Shown here in pieces: positions 48,112 to 57,021 of a DNA stretch of 64,000 bases (its first letter is position 1; the number at the start of each line of letters is the position of its first letter). The notes below the pieces were generated by a model. That model made no database searches. It was not told where the DNA came from and was given only the letters and a program-made list of their open reading frames with translations. The stretch spans positions 165,166-229,165 of the forward strand of contig CAVWBB010000029.1 in the NCBI GenBank assembly GCA_963753115.1. The letters run 5' to 3'. The translations under genes and the position numbers were made by a program. The stretch comes from Bog-473 sp963753115. Lineage in GTDB: Bacteria; Actinomycetota; Acidimicrobiia; Acidimicrobiales; RAAP-2.

Positions 48112-48465
48112 TCACTCATCCGCGTCGACCTCTTCTTTGCTTTCCTCGGTCAAAGGCGCGTCGAGAGTCCAGCCGTCTGCGGTGCCATCCTGCCCGCTGG
48201 CGCCAATCGATGGATCCCCGAGGCCGTCAGGGTCATCGATGCCCCCCTCCAGGGTCACGATGCGCTCCGGGTCATCGAATTCAGCCCCGGCCTCCTCGAG
48301 CTCTCGTTCGTCCACTTGCAGGGTGGGGTTGAGCGACGGGTCCTGCTCCACATCCTCGACCTCGTTCGGGCGGAGCCTCGAGGCCTCATCGAACGCCTCG
48401 TCGCCCTGCTCGAAGGTTTCGGTGTCCAACGGTTCGTCCGGCGACCATTCGTCGTTCGGGGTCAT
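48112..48465 (-). CDS. Acidic conserved hypothetical protein
   Basis: This 117-residue, strongly acidic protein begins MTPNDEWSPDEPLDTETFEQGDEAFDEAS and contains DPSLNPTLQVDERELEEAGAEFDDPERIVTLEGG and ends in DAPLTEESKEEVDADE. The segment DERELEEAGAEFDDPERI recurs in small actinobacterial proteins of unknown function (recalled). It is probably partly disordered. No signal peptide or Cys. Start by ATG 48465; it lies 76 bases upstream of the preceding small gene on the same strand. Confidence 0.7.
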   Translation of the reverse strand: MTPNDEWSPDEPLDTETFEQGDEAFDEASRLRPNEVEDVEQDPSLNPTLQVDERELEEAGAEFDDPERIVTLEGGIDDPDGLGDPSIGASGQDGTADGWTLDAPLTEESKEEVDADE

Positions 48466-49424
48466 GACCACAGCTCCATTTCCTGGAAAGGCTTCATCGC
48501 CGATCGTAGGCGTGGTTTGTTCGCCGGTGTTTGCCGACGCCGCGTATGCAAGCCCCAGGGGGACCAAAAGATCGACGTCGCGCAGCGAGAGCGATCAAGG
48601 GTTACCCAATGGAGAAGAGGTCTTCACCGCCGGCCGCTCATGTTCGCTCGACGGACTGGCGGCTCCGACAATTCTTGCTGATCGGTCCGGCAATGGAGCC
48701 GAGACACGCAGCGACGGGTCAGGCGGTCTCCCATGCCACGGGCAACGCCCTCGGCGTCGACAGCGGGACCCAGGACCGAACGCCAGGCGGCGTGTCAGGG
48801 ACCGTCGCAAGCGTTCGCATAGGGACGACGTGCGCACCGACCTCAAGATCCGTGTGGACGTTGGCCGCAGGTCTCGCCCACGCATCCGCCATGGTGAATT
48901 CCTGGTTGCGCTGCGATGAGGAGTAACCGCTGGGCTCGACGGTCACGTGACGCTCGACTGTCTCCTCCCCGATGCTCCAGACCAGCTGTGTCGTCGTGTG
49001 GGTATTCATGATGATCGGTGAACGGGGGATCCCCATGTTTTGATTCTGCCGGGAACGGACGCGTTGCCATAGAACCAATCGGCCCTCAACCACACAACGT
49101 CAGCACAACAAGGATCACACCGAATTGCGCGCTTGAGCAGCTGAGACTCCAGCTGAATCGCAGATTTCTCACACGGAGCATTGTTCGAAGGCGATCGCCG
49201 CGACGTTGCAGGCCATGCTTTCGTTTACACGGAGGCCGGATTGTTCCTGAATGTCCCGCAAATGAAGGAGCGCCAACGACCGCCAGCCTTGTCGGGATAT
49301 CGATTGAGGGCCTTGATCGTGAGCACGATTGAGGCGATCGAAATTGTAAGACCCCGGAGTCGGGCCCAGGTAAAACGAGCAGGGCGGGACACCCGGTTTT
49401 GCTGGGCTCGATGGTCGTTCCGAG
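48466..49424. other. Region without a confident gene
   Basis: These 959 bases hold no protein I can support. A 96-codon minus-strand frame (48719-49009, MNTHTTTQLVWSIGEETVERH...) is the best candidate but has no ribosome site or leaderless -10 and no recognised family. The base composition is visibly more AT-rich than the flanks, especially 49080-49350. No inverted terminal repeats or transposase remnants were seen. The tRNA gene bounds it on the right, so an old integration site is conceivable, but no attachment duplicate was found. Confidence 0.5.
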
Positions 49425-49496
49425 CGCCCCCGGCAGGACTCGAACCTGCGCCACCGGCTCCGGAGGCCGGTGCTCTATCCGCTGAGCTACGGGGGC
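49425..49496 (-). tRNA. tRNA-Arg (anticodon CCG)
   Basis: On the minus strand a full cloverleaf is visible: acceptor GCCCCCG paired with CGGGGGC, D arm GCTCAGCGGATAGAGC, anticodon arm CCGGC-CTCCGGA-GCCGG (anticodon CCG, reads codon CGG), and T arm GCAGGTTCGAGTCCTGC. CCA is not encoded. The discriminator base is G. It lies upstream of and divergent from lysA. Confidence 0.95.
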
Positions 49497-49593
49497 GGGC
49501 GTTGCAAGAGCAGAGGACGATCGTACTCTTCTGCCGGCCAGTACCCACCCCGCTCTCCCGCCGTCAGCGAATGCTGCCGTATCCTGCACCTCC

Positions 49594-50901
49594 ATGGCGA
49601 TCGACCATGACGTCGCAACGGCACCGCTGCAGCGAGATCTACTCCCGCGCTCGAGCATGGTTGATGCCAAGGGTCATCTCCACGTTGGAGGCATCGACCT
49701 GCTGGAGCTCACCGAGGAATTCGGCACGCCCCTCTTCGTCTACGACGAGGACCATCTGCGCCAGGCCTGCCGTGAGGCAGTGGCGGCGTGGGGCGACGGC
49801 GTCGCTTACGCCACCAAAGCCTTCCTGTGCCGCGCCATGGCCCGTCTCGCTCACGAGGAGGGCATGCACCTCGACGTGGCGTCCGGGGGAGAACTCCACG
49901 TCGCGTTGTCGTCCGGCGTCCCGCCGGAACGGCTGATCCTGCACGGCAACAACAAATCCGTCGAAGAGCTGGCGAGGGCCGTGGAACAAGGCGTCGGCCG
50001 GATCGTCATCGACTCGTTCGACGAGATCGCCCGCCTCGGTGGTCTGCTGGAATCAGCTCCCTCCGGGCCGGACAGGCCAAAGGTCCTGGTGCGGGTCACC
50101 CCTGGTGTCGAAGCACACACGCACGAGTTCGTGCGGACGGGGCAGGAAGACTCGAAGTTCGGTTTCTCCGTTTCTTCAGGTGCGGCAGCCGAGGCGGTGG
50201 CGGCGCTCGAGCTGATGCCAGGCGTCGAGCTGGTCGGGGTGCATGCACACATCGGCAGTCAGGTCTTCGAGGCGTCTTCCTTCGAGCAGGCGGCCGAAGT
50301 ACTCGGGGCGTTCTTCGCTCCGCTGGAATTGCCCGAATTGGTCGTCGGCGGCGGACTTGGCGTCCCGTACGTCAATGGCGAGTCCGCTCCGACCCAGGCC
50401 GCCTGGGCCGAGGCGACGCGGAGCGCCTGCGCCCGCGCGGGAGTCGATCCGGCCACACGCATCTCAGCGGAGCCCGGGCGCTCCATCGTCGCCACCGCCG
50501 GTATCACCCTCTACACCGTGGGGACCGTGAAGCATCTCCCGGGCATCCGCACGTATGTGAGCGTCGACGGCGGCATGAGCGACAACCCGCGTCCGGTTCT
50601 CTATGGCAGCGGCTACGAGGCCTTTCTTCCGCGTGCCGTCGAGGCAACGCGCCCACGACCTGTGCGCGTCGTGGGCAAACACTGCGAAAGCGGCGATCTG
50701 GTTGTCCCCGATGCCTACGTGCCCGAGGACCTCGAGGTGGGCGACGTCTTGGCCACACCGGTCACAGGGGCCTATGGCTACGCCATGGCGTCCAACTACA
50801 ACAAGGTGCCCCGTCCGGCGGTCCTGTTCGTCTCGGATGGTCACGCTCGCGTCGTGGTCCGCCGCGAGACCTTGGAGGACCTCATTCATCTGGATGCCTG
50901 A
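49594..50901 (+). CDS. lysA: Diaminopimelate decarboxylase
   Basis: This 435-residue PLP enzyme makes lysine from meso-diaminopimelate. The PLP lysine is in GVAYATKAFLCRAM, the HIGSQ motif in GVHAHIGSQVFE, the dimer-site residues in CESGD (HCESGDLVVPDAYV), and the C-terminal YGYAMASNYNKVPRPA. ISAEPGRSIVATAG is the phosphate-binding motif. The start is MAIDHDVATA, with TATCCT 8 bases upstream. It leads the conserved lysA-hom-thrC-rho cluster. A PLP fold-III enzyme with no unusual feature. Confidence 0.97.
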   Translation: MAIDHDVATAPLQRDLLPRSSMVDAKGHLHVGGIDLLELTEEFGTPLFVYDEDHLRQACREAVAAWGDGVAYATKAFLCRAMARLAHEEGMHLDVASGGELHVALSSGVPPERLILHGNNKSVEELARAVEQGVGRIVIDSFDEIARLGGLLESAPSGPDRPKVLVRVTPGVEAHTHEFVRTGQEDSKFGFSVSSGAAAEAVAALELMPGVELVGVHAHIGSQVFEASSFEQAAEVLGAFFAPLELPELVVGGGLGVPYVNGESAPTQAAWAEATRSACARAGVDPATRISAEPGRSIVATAGITLYTVGTVKHLPGIRTYVSVDGGMSDNPRPVLYGSGYEAFLPRAVEATRPRPVRVVGKHCESGDLVVPDAYVPEDLEVGDVLATPVTGAYGYAMASNYNKVPRPAVLFVSDGHARVVVRRETLEDLIHLDA

Positions 50902-51128
50902 GCGGTCCGCTCGGGTCACGCCCGTCTGGAGCAAGGTTGCCGCTGGAGCGGCCGGTCATGGGAACACCCCGAGGGAGGTCTGGCGAGCGCTGACTTTTGA
51001 GCGCATGGGGCGTGAGGACGGCCTTTCGGTGCCTCCTCCGCGTTCCGAGAGGAACCTGATCACGGATCCCATGCCTCACGCCGGCGCGCATGGGCCGTCG
51101 GCGGCGCGGCAGCTTGTACCGTTTGGAG

Positions 51129-52481
51129 GTGACTCCCGATCAGGCCGTCGCCGTTTCGCACGTCCATCAGGCTCCGACGGTGCGCGTTGGCCTGCTCGGC
51201 TGCGGCAACGTCGGAAGTGCGCTCGCCGAGATCCTGCTCACCCGCTCCGAGGACGTCGCCGCCCGTACGGGGATCCGCCTGGAGCTCGTCGGGATCGCCG
51301 TGGCCAACCCGGATCGGCCCCGCCCGGCGGCCATCCCGACGGGGCTCATCGGCACTGACGCTGCGGCCCTGGTCGACCGGGCCGACGTCGATGTCGTGGT
51401 CGAGGTCATCGGGGGCCTCCACCCGGCGCACGAATTGATTGAGGCGGCCCTGCGCAACGGGAAGCCCGTGGTCACCGCCAACAAGGCACTCCTGGCGACG
51501 GCAGGCGCCGAGTTGGCCGAGGTCGCGGCCTCGGCGGGCGTGGACCTGCTCTACGAGGCCGCCGTGGCCGGCGCCATTCCCGTCATCCGGCCCCTGCGCG
51601 AGTCGCTCGCAGGGGAGCAGATCGTCCGGGTGATGGGGATTGTCAACGGGACGACGAACTACATCCTCACGCGCATGGAGGAAGAGGGTGCAGGCTACGA
51701 CGAGGTCCTCCGCGAGGCGCAGGAGCTCGGTCTGGCCGAGCGCGACCCGACGGCCGATGTGGAGGGCCACGACGCCGCGGCGAAGGCCGCCATCCTTGCC
51801 GCGCTCGCTTTCGGCAGCGACGTCGTCGATGCCGACGTGTACCGCGAAGGCATCACCGGCATCAGCGCGGCCGACGTGGCCTACGCCAACCGCCTCGGTT
51901 ACTCCGTCAAACTGCTCGCCATTGCCGAGCTGATTGACGGCGGGCCCGAGGTGTCGGTACGTGTCCACCCGGCCATGATCCCCAGGACGCATCCTCTGGC
52001 GTCGGTCCGCGGCGCCTTCAACGCCGTCTTCGTGGAGGGCGCAGTCAGCGGCGAGCTCATGCTCTACGGCCGCGGCGCCGGGGGAGGGCCCACGGCCAGC
52101 GCCATGCTCGGCGATCTCGTCGACGCCTCTCGCAACCTGCTGGCTGGCGCGCCCGCACCGGCGCCGAAGCGCACGAGCACGACGGTGTTCGCTCAGAACG
52201 ACATGCACTCGGCCTTCTACCTGAGCATGGATGTGGCCGACCGCCCCGGCGTGTTGGCGGCGGTGGCCAAGATCTTCGGTGACCACGACGTCTCCATCCG
52301 GGCCATGGAGCAGGTTGGCCTGGCCGAGGAGGCCCGGCTGATCTTCCTGACCCACGTGGCCCGCGAGGGGGACCTGCTCGCCACTATCGACGAGCTTCGG
52401 CGCCACCAGGCCGTCGACCGGGTCAGCGGGGTGCTCCGGGTCATCGGCGAGCGGGATGGCGACGATGGGGGAATATCGTGA
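51129..52481 (+). CDS. hom: Homoserine dehydrogenase with ACT domain
   Basis: This 450-residue enzyme reduces aspartate semialdehyde to homoserine. NAD motif VGLLGCGNVGSALAEIL (about residues 20-36), VVTANKALLA, GIVNGTTNYILTRM, and the catalytic-lysine region EGHDAAAKAAILAALAFG are intact. The C-terminal ACT domain starts near SAFYLSMDVADRPGVLAAVAKIF, giving threonine feedback control. GTG 51129 is chosen because TACCGT (51117-51122) lies 6 bases upstream. It overlaps thrC by 4 bases (GTGA). The 227-base gap before it holds no gene. Confidence 0.96.
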   Translation: MTPDQAVAVSHVHQAPTVRVGLLGCGNVGSALAEILLTRSEDVAARTGIRLELVGIAVANPDRPRPAAIPTGLIGTDAAALVDRADVDVVVEVIGGLHPAHELIEAALRNGKPVVTANKALLATAGAELAEVAASAGVDLLYEAAVAGAIPVIRPLRESLAGEQIVRVMGIVNGTTNYILTRMEEEGAGYDEVLREAQELGLAERDPTADVEGHDAAAKAAILAALAFGSDVVDADVYREGITGISAADVAYANRLGYSVKLLAIAELIDGGPEVSVRVHPAMIPRTHPLASVRGAFNAVFVEGAVSGELMLYGRGAGGGPTASAMLGDLVDASRNLLAGAPAPAPKRTSTTVFAQNDMHSAFYLSMDVADRPGVLAAVAKIFGDHDVSIRAMEQVGLAEEARLIFLTHVAREGDLLATIDELRRHQAVDRVSGVLRVIGERDGDDGGIS

Positions 52482-53521
52482 CGCCCGGCTGGCGCGGCGT
52501 GATGGAGGAGTACCGCGAGTACCTCCCGATCACCGAAAAGACTCCCGTCGTCACGCTGCTGGAGGGCGGGACGCCGCTCCTGCCGGCCCCTCGGCTGTCC
52601 GAGCGCGTCGGCGCTGAGGTCTGGCTGAAGGTCGAAGGCGCCAACCCGACCGGCAGCTTCAAAGACCGCGGCATGACCATGGCGATCTCCATGGCCGTGG
52701 ACGAGGGAGCGAAGGCAGTCGTGTGTGCGTCGACCGGCAATACATCGGCCTCGGCCGCGGCGTACGCATCGCGGGCGGGGCTCGCCTGCGTCGTGCTCAT
52801 CCCCGACGGCCACATCGCGCTGGGCAAGCTGGCACAGGCGTTGATGCACGGCGCCCGCGTGCTGCAGGTGCGCGGGAACTTCGACCAGCTGCTCACGATT
52901 GTGCGCGACCTGCCGAACCATGCACCGATCACCGTCGTCAACTCCGTGAACCCGCACCGGATCGAGGGGCAGATGACCGGCGCGTTCGAGATCGTCGACG
53001 TCCTGGGCGATGCCCCCGACATCCACTGCATCCCCGTCGGCAACGCCGGGAATATCTCGGCCTACTGGCGGGGTTACCTCAAATACAAGGACGCGGGCAG
53101 GTCCACCAAGCTGCCGCGCATGTTGGGATTCCAGGCAGCCGGCGCGGCGCCCATCGTGCTCGGCCACCCGGTTGATGACCCCGAGACGATCGCTACGGCG
53201 ATCCGGATCGGCAACCCGGCCAGCTGGTATTCGGCCACGGCCGCCGCCTCGGAATCCGGCGGATCCATCACGGCGGTCACCGACGACGAGATCTTGGACG
53301 CCTACACATTTCTCGCCCAACAGGAGTCAGTCTTCTGTGAGGCGGCGTCGTCCGCCTCCGTGGCCGGCCTGATCAAGCACGGCGTGCCCGAAGGCTCGAC
53401 CGTGGTCTGCGTCTTGACCGGGCATGGGCTCAAAGACCCTGACCTGGCCATCAAGGCGATCTCGGTCCCGTCCGTGATCGACCTCAAGCTCGAGGCGGTG
53501 CTGGCCGAGATCTCCTTGTAG
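52478..53521 (+). CDS. thrC: Threonine synthase
   Basis: This 347-residue PLP enzyme turns phosphohomoserine into threonine. The PLP lysine lies in NPTGSFKDRGMTMAIS, the phosphate loop in PVGNAGNISAYWRGY, and STGNTSASAAAYASRAG is the Asn/Ser binding motif; the length is that of the short (class II-like) bacterial form. GTG 52478 overlaps the hom stop (GTGA). Its substrate needs homoserine kinase, yet no thrB follows, although that is the usual actinobacterial order. Rho comes next. Confidence 0.96.
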   Translation: MTPGWRGVMEEYREYLPITEKTPVVTLLEGGTPLLPAPRLSERVGAEVWLKVEGANPTGSFKDRGMTMAISMAVDEGAKAVVCASTGNTSASAAAYASRAGLACVVLIPDGHIALGKLAQALMHGARVLQVRGNFDQLLTIVRDLPNHAPITVVNSVNPHRIEGQMTGAFEIVDVLGDAPDIHCIPVGNAGNISAYWRGYLKYKDAGRSTKLPRMLGFQAAGAAPIVLGHPVDDPETIATAIRIGNPASWYSATAAASESGGSITAVTDDEILDAYTFLAQQESVFCEAASSASVAGLIKHGVPEGSTVVCVLTGHGLKDPDLAIKAISVPSVIDLKLEAVLAEISL

Positions 53522-53575
53522 GGGGCGACCAGCGGCACCGCCCGCACCGGCTGACCTGCGGGAAAGCAGGGTGTG

Positions 53576-53784
53576 TTGGCATCACCCGCTGTCTCCCGCT
53601 AAAGTAATGGCATCCCCACTGCGCTTCGTAGCGCTCTCCGCGGGTACAAGCGGTCCCGGGAGAGCATCACGCAGAGGTGATCCGGGGGAAGGCATTCACA
53701 CGCGAATCCCTTCTCCTCCCTGAAATTCCCCTCGCCATGCGCGGATCAATCCGGGCGGCGATAACCCTCTTGGAAGAGGAGCCG
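53576..53784 (+). promoter_or_regulatory. rho promoter and structured leader with C-rich tract
   Basis: TTGGCA (53576-53581), 18 bases, TAAAGT (53600-53605) form a promoter. The roughly 170-base leader before ATG 53785 has three small hairpins in a row: GCGCT/AGCGC (53621-53634), CTCTCC/GGAGAG (53634-53664) and ATCAC/GTGAT (53666-53681). Then follows a C-rich, G-poor tract at 53703-53736 (17 C, 3 G in 34 bases), the kind of sequence Rho binds. Autogenous control of rho by its own product is known in Escherichia coli and is a reasonable inference here. Confidence 0.6.
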
Positions 53785-55581
53785 ATGACTGCGGAACAGC
53801 AGCTCGAACGATCAGTTCTCGAAGGCAAGGAGCGCGATGAGCTCAGTGCCATCGCCCAAGCCATGTCGCTCAAGACGACGACCAGGACGAAGAAGGCCGA
53901 CATCATCGACCAGATACTCCACGCCACCGGCGTGACCTCAGGGTCCGCCGGAGACGGATCGAGCAACGGCGATGCCGAGCCCTCCGGGACCAACGGCACG
54001 AAGCCGGCCCGACGCTCCCGAGCCTCTGCCGCCGCCCGAGGGGCCGCCGAGACGGCGTCCTTCGTGGCGGGAGCCGGCGACGCCGGGGGCTCCCCTCCGG
54101 CAGATGCGGCCGACTCGACAACGGCGGAGAACGCCCCGGCAGCCGGCACGACGACCGAGACGGCCAGCAACGGGGATTCCGGACCGGCGGTGTTCGTCGA
54201 GCCGCCCGAGCTGGCAGATGGCGCCGACACGGCCCCGCGACAGAACGGGCAGCACAACAACCAGAACAACCAGAACAACCAGCAGGGCAACCGCAACCAG
54301 AACCGGAACAACCAGGGCAACCGGAACCAGAACAACAACCAATCCGATGGTGACGTCGGCAACCGACGCAGCCGCCGCCGTCGGGGTCGTGACCGGCCCC
54401 AGGGCGGCGAGCTCCAGGGAGGCGGCCAGGAGCAGCCCTACTCGGGTGAGCTCGTCGAGGTGAACGGCATGCTCGACCTGCGCGACGAGGGTTACGGCTT
54501 CCTGCGCTGCGACGGCTACCTGCCTTCGTCCAAGGACGTCTACGTCTCCATCAGCCAGGCGCGGAAGTTCGCGCTGCGCCGTGGCGACTACGTCGAAGGA
54601 GCATGCAGGCCGGCTTCGAACAACGAGAAGTACCCGGCGCTGCTGCGCATCGACAAGGTTTCGACCATGGATCCCGACGAGGCACGCAACCGGCCCCGCT
54701 TCGAGGACCTGACCCCGCTGTTCCCTGACTCGCAGCTCAATCTGGAGATGGCGGGCGACAAGGACAACTTGACGGCGCGGATCGTGGACCTGCTCTCGCC
54801 GATCGGCAAGGGGCAGCGCGGCATGATCGTGTCGCCACCCAAGGCCGGCAAGACCACGGTGATGAAGCAAATCGCCCACTCCATCGAGGCGAACAACCCT
54901 GACGTGCACCTCATGGTTCTGCTGGTCGACGAGCGGCCAGAAGAAGTCACCGACATGCGTCGTTCGGTCAAGGGCGAGGTCATCGCCTCGACCTTCGACC
55001 GCCCGTCGGACGAGCACACGCAGGTGGCCGAGCTCGCGATCGAGCGGGCCAAGCGGCTTGTCGAAATGGGCCGGGACGTCGTCATCATCCTCGACGGCAT
55101 CACACGCCTCGCCCGGGCCTACAACCTCGCCGCCCCCGCCACGGGTCGCATCATGTCCGGTGGTGTCGACTCGGGTGCGCTGTACCCGCCGAAGAAGTTC
55201 TTCGGTGCGGCGCGCAACGTGGAAGAGGGCGGCTCGCTGACGATCCTGGCCTCGGCGCTCGTGGAGACCGGCTCGAAGATGGACGAGGTCATCTTCGAGG
55301 AGTTCAAGGGCACCGGCAACATGGAGCTGCGGCTCGACCGGCGGCTGGCGGAGCGCCGGCTCTATCCGGCCATCGACGTCAACGCCAGCTCGACCCGGCA
55401 CGAGGAGCTCCTCTTCGACCGGGGCCAGCTGCAGCAGGTCTGGAAGCTGCGCCGGGTGCTCAACGCCCTGGCCAGCGACGGCAAGGACGCTGCCGGTCTG
55501 GAACTTCTCATGGACAAGATCCGCACCACGGCCAGCAACGACGAGTTCCTCGCCGAGATCGCCAAGGGCCCCGGTACCTGA
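53785..55581 (+). CDS. rho: Transcription termination factor Rho with Asn/Gln-rich insert
   Basis: This 598-residue Rho hexamer subunit is an RNA-dependent ATPase that ends transcription. The N-terminal helical Rho_N part (SVLEGKERDELSAIAQAMSLKTTTRTKKADI) is followed by an Ala/Gly/acidic stretch, an Asn/Gln-rich tract (about residues 152-188), an Arg run (RRSRRRRGRDRPQGG), then the RNA-binding cold-shock-like domain (GMLDLRDEGYGFLRCDGYLPS), Walker A PPKAGKTTVMKQI, Walker B VVIILDGITRLARAYN and the Q/R loops. I chose ATG 53785 with AGAGGAG upstream; the open frame before it is the leader. Long inserts are usual in actinobacterial Rho; an Asn/Gln tract is less so. Confidence 0.96.
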   Translation: MTAEQQLERSVLEGKERDELSAIAQAMSLKTTTRTKKADIIDQILHATGVTSGSAGDGSSNGDAEPSGTNGTKPARRSRASAAARGAAETASFVAGAGDAGGSPPADAADSTTAENAPAAGTTTETASNGDSGPAVFVEPPELADGADTAPRQNGQHNNQNNQNNQQGNRNQNRNNQGNRNQNNNQSDGDVGNRRSRRRRGRDRPQGGELQGGGQEQPYSGELVEVNGMLDLRDEGYGFLRCDGYLPSSKDVYVSISQARKFALRRGDYVEGACRPASNNEKYPALLRIDKVSTMDPDEARNRPRFEDLTPLFPDSQLNLEMAGDKDNLTARIVDLLSPIGKGQRGMIVSPPKAGKTTVMKQIAHSIEANNPDVHLMVLLVDERPEEVTDMRRSVKGEVIASTFDRPSDEHTQVAELAIERAKRLVEMGRDVVIILDGITRLARAYNLAAPATGRIMSGGVDSGALYPPKKFFGAARNVEEGGSLTILASALVETGSKMDEVIFEEFKGTGNMELRLDRRLAERRLYPAIDVNASSTRHEELLFDRGQLQQVWKLRRVLNALASDGKDAAGLELLMDKIRTTASNDEFLAEIAKGPGT

Positions 55582-55640
55582 CCGGTCGGGCCCGTCGCGA
55601 CCCCTACAATGAACCGACTCACACCCACTCTGGAGACACC

Positions 55641-55883
55641 ATGAAGACCGACATCCACCCTGACTACGTCGAAGCCACGGTTAAGTGCTCGTGCGGGAAC
55701 ACCTTCGTCACCCACTCGACCAAGGCGGATCTCCACGTCGAGCTGTGCAACGAGTGCCACCCCTTCTTCACCGGCAAGCAGAAGCTGGTCGACTCGGGTG
55801 GCCGGGTGGAGCGCTTCCAGCGCCGCTACGGCGAGCGTAAGGGCAAGGCCAAGGCCAAGCCCACCCCGGCGGCAGAGGACTGA
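55641..55883 (+). CDS. rpmE: 50S ribosomal protein L31, zinc-binding type
   Basis: This 80-residue ribosomal protein L31 has the zinc ligands KCSCGN and CNECHPF (C+ form), a start MKTDIHPDY and a Lys/Ala tail. CTCTGGAGACACC gives the ribosome site. A TACAAT at 55605-55610 is a likely own -10 element. It sits between rho and prfA, the usual actinobacterial place. Confidence 0.97.
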   Translation: MKTDIHPDYVEATVKCSCGNTFVTHSTKADLHVELCNECHPFFTGKQKLVDSGGRVERFQRRYGERKGKAKAKPTPAAED

Positions 55884-55941
55884 CCCGGCCGGGACCGGCG
55901 ATCCCGCCGCGTCCCCGCCCTCACGAGGAGCCCCGGAAACG

Positions 55942-57021
55942 ATGTTCGACGACCGGATGGCCGCGCTCGAGACGGAGTACCAGACCGTCGAGACGGAGCT
56001 GGCCGACCCGGCCACCCTCTCGGATTCCGACCGCCTGCGCGATCTGTCGCGGCGGCACAAGGAACTCGGTGAGATCGTCCGGGCCTGGCACGAGCTGACC
56101 GCGGCTCGCGAGGACGTGACGACGGCACGCGAGATGCTGACCGAGACGTCGGGCGACGAACGCGAGCTGATGCGTCAGGAGGTCGACGCCGCGGAGGCGC
56201 TGGCGGGTTCGCTCGAGCAGCGTATGGAGACGCTCCTGCTGCCCAAGGACCCGAATGAGGGACGCAACGTGATCATGGAGATCCGGGGCGCGGTAGGGGG
56301 CGACGAAGCGAACCTGTTCGCCCGCGTGCTCTACGACATGTACCTGCGCTACGCCGCCATGAAGAAGTGGAAGGTCGAGATCCTCTCGGAGGACGCGTCG
56401 GACAAGGACGGCATCAACGAGGCCGTCTTCCTCGTGAAGGGTCCGGATGCCTACATCCGCCTGGAGCACGAAGCGGGCACCCACCGCGTGCAGCGGGTAC
56501 CGGTGACCGAGGCCAAGGGGAGGATCCACACGTCGACCGCCACGGTGACCGTGCTTCCCGAAGCGGAAGAGGTCGAGATCGACATCGACCCGAACGACCT
56601 CAAGATCGACGTCTACCGCTCGACGGGCCCGGGCGGGCAGTCGGTCAACACGACGGACTCCGCCGTGCGCATCACGCACCTCCCCACCGGGACCGTGGTG
56701 GCGATGCAGGACGAGAAGAGCCAGATTCAGAATCGGGCCAAAGCCATGGTCGTGCTGCGCGCTCGCCTGCTCAAGGCCGAGCAGGACCGGCAAGCCGCCG
56801 CCATGTCGGCGCAGCGCCGCGGCCAGGTCGGGGCGGGGAATCGCACCGACAAGATCCGCACGTACAACTTCAAGGAGAACCGGGTCACCGATCACCGGAT
56901 CAACCTGACGCTCTACAAACTCGATCAGGTCCTGGCGGGCGACCTCAGCGAGCTGACCGATGCCCTGATGGCTGACAAGCGGGGACGCCAGCTCGAGGGC
57001 GAGGAGGACGGCGGGCAGTGA
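55942..57021 (+). CDS. prfA: Peptide chain release factor 1
   Basis: This 359-residue factor ends translation at UAA and UAG. The GGQ motif is in STGPGGQSVNTTDSAVRITH, and the codon-recognising region with the helical hairpin lies in HEAGTHRVQRVPVTEAKGRIHTS, with the PxT-type element PVTE as expected for class I RF1 (PAT/PVT). Start at ATG 55942. It overlaps prmC by 4 bases (GTGA). PrmC methylates the Gln of GGQ, so the coupling has direct function. Confidence 0.97.
   Translation: MFDDRMAALETEYQTVETELADPATLSDSDRLRDLSRRHKELGEIVRAWHELTAAREDVTTAREMLTETSGDERELMRQEVDAAEALAGSLEQRMETLLLPKDPNEGRNVIMEIRGAVGGDEANLFARVLYDMYLRYAAMKKWKVEILSEDASDKDGINEAVFLVKGPDAYIRLEHEAGTHRVQRVPVTEAKGRIHTSTATVTVLPEAEEVEIDIDPNDLKIDVYRSTGPGGQSVNTTDSAVRITHLPTGTVVAMQDEKSQIQNRAKAMVVLRARLLKAEQDRQAAAMSAQRRGQVGAGNRTDKIRTYNFKENRVTDHRINLTLYKLDQVLAGDLSELTDALMADKRGRQLEGEEDGGQ

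Noticed and set aside
48719..49009. 96-codon minus-strand frame as a gene
   Set aside because: No family, no ribosome site or leaderless -10, and in an AT-richer gap where spurious frames are expected.
49225..49548. Minus-strand frame over the tRNA gene
   Set aside because: It is the familiar translation of a tRNA (AQRIEHRPPEPVAQVRVL-like), not a protein.
50957..50992. Eleven-codon frame before hom as a leader peptide
   Set aside because: No Thr/Ile/Met run and no terminator hairpin; hom has its own leaderless promoter.
53607..53723. 38-codon frame in the rho leader as an upstream peptide
   Set aside because: Its ATG lies 1 base after the -10 element, before the expected transcription start, and it has no ribosome site.
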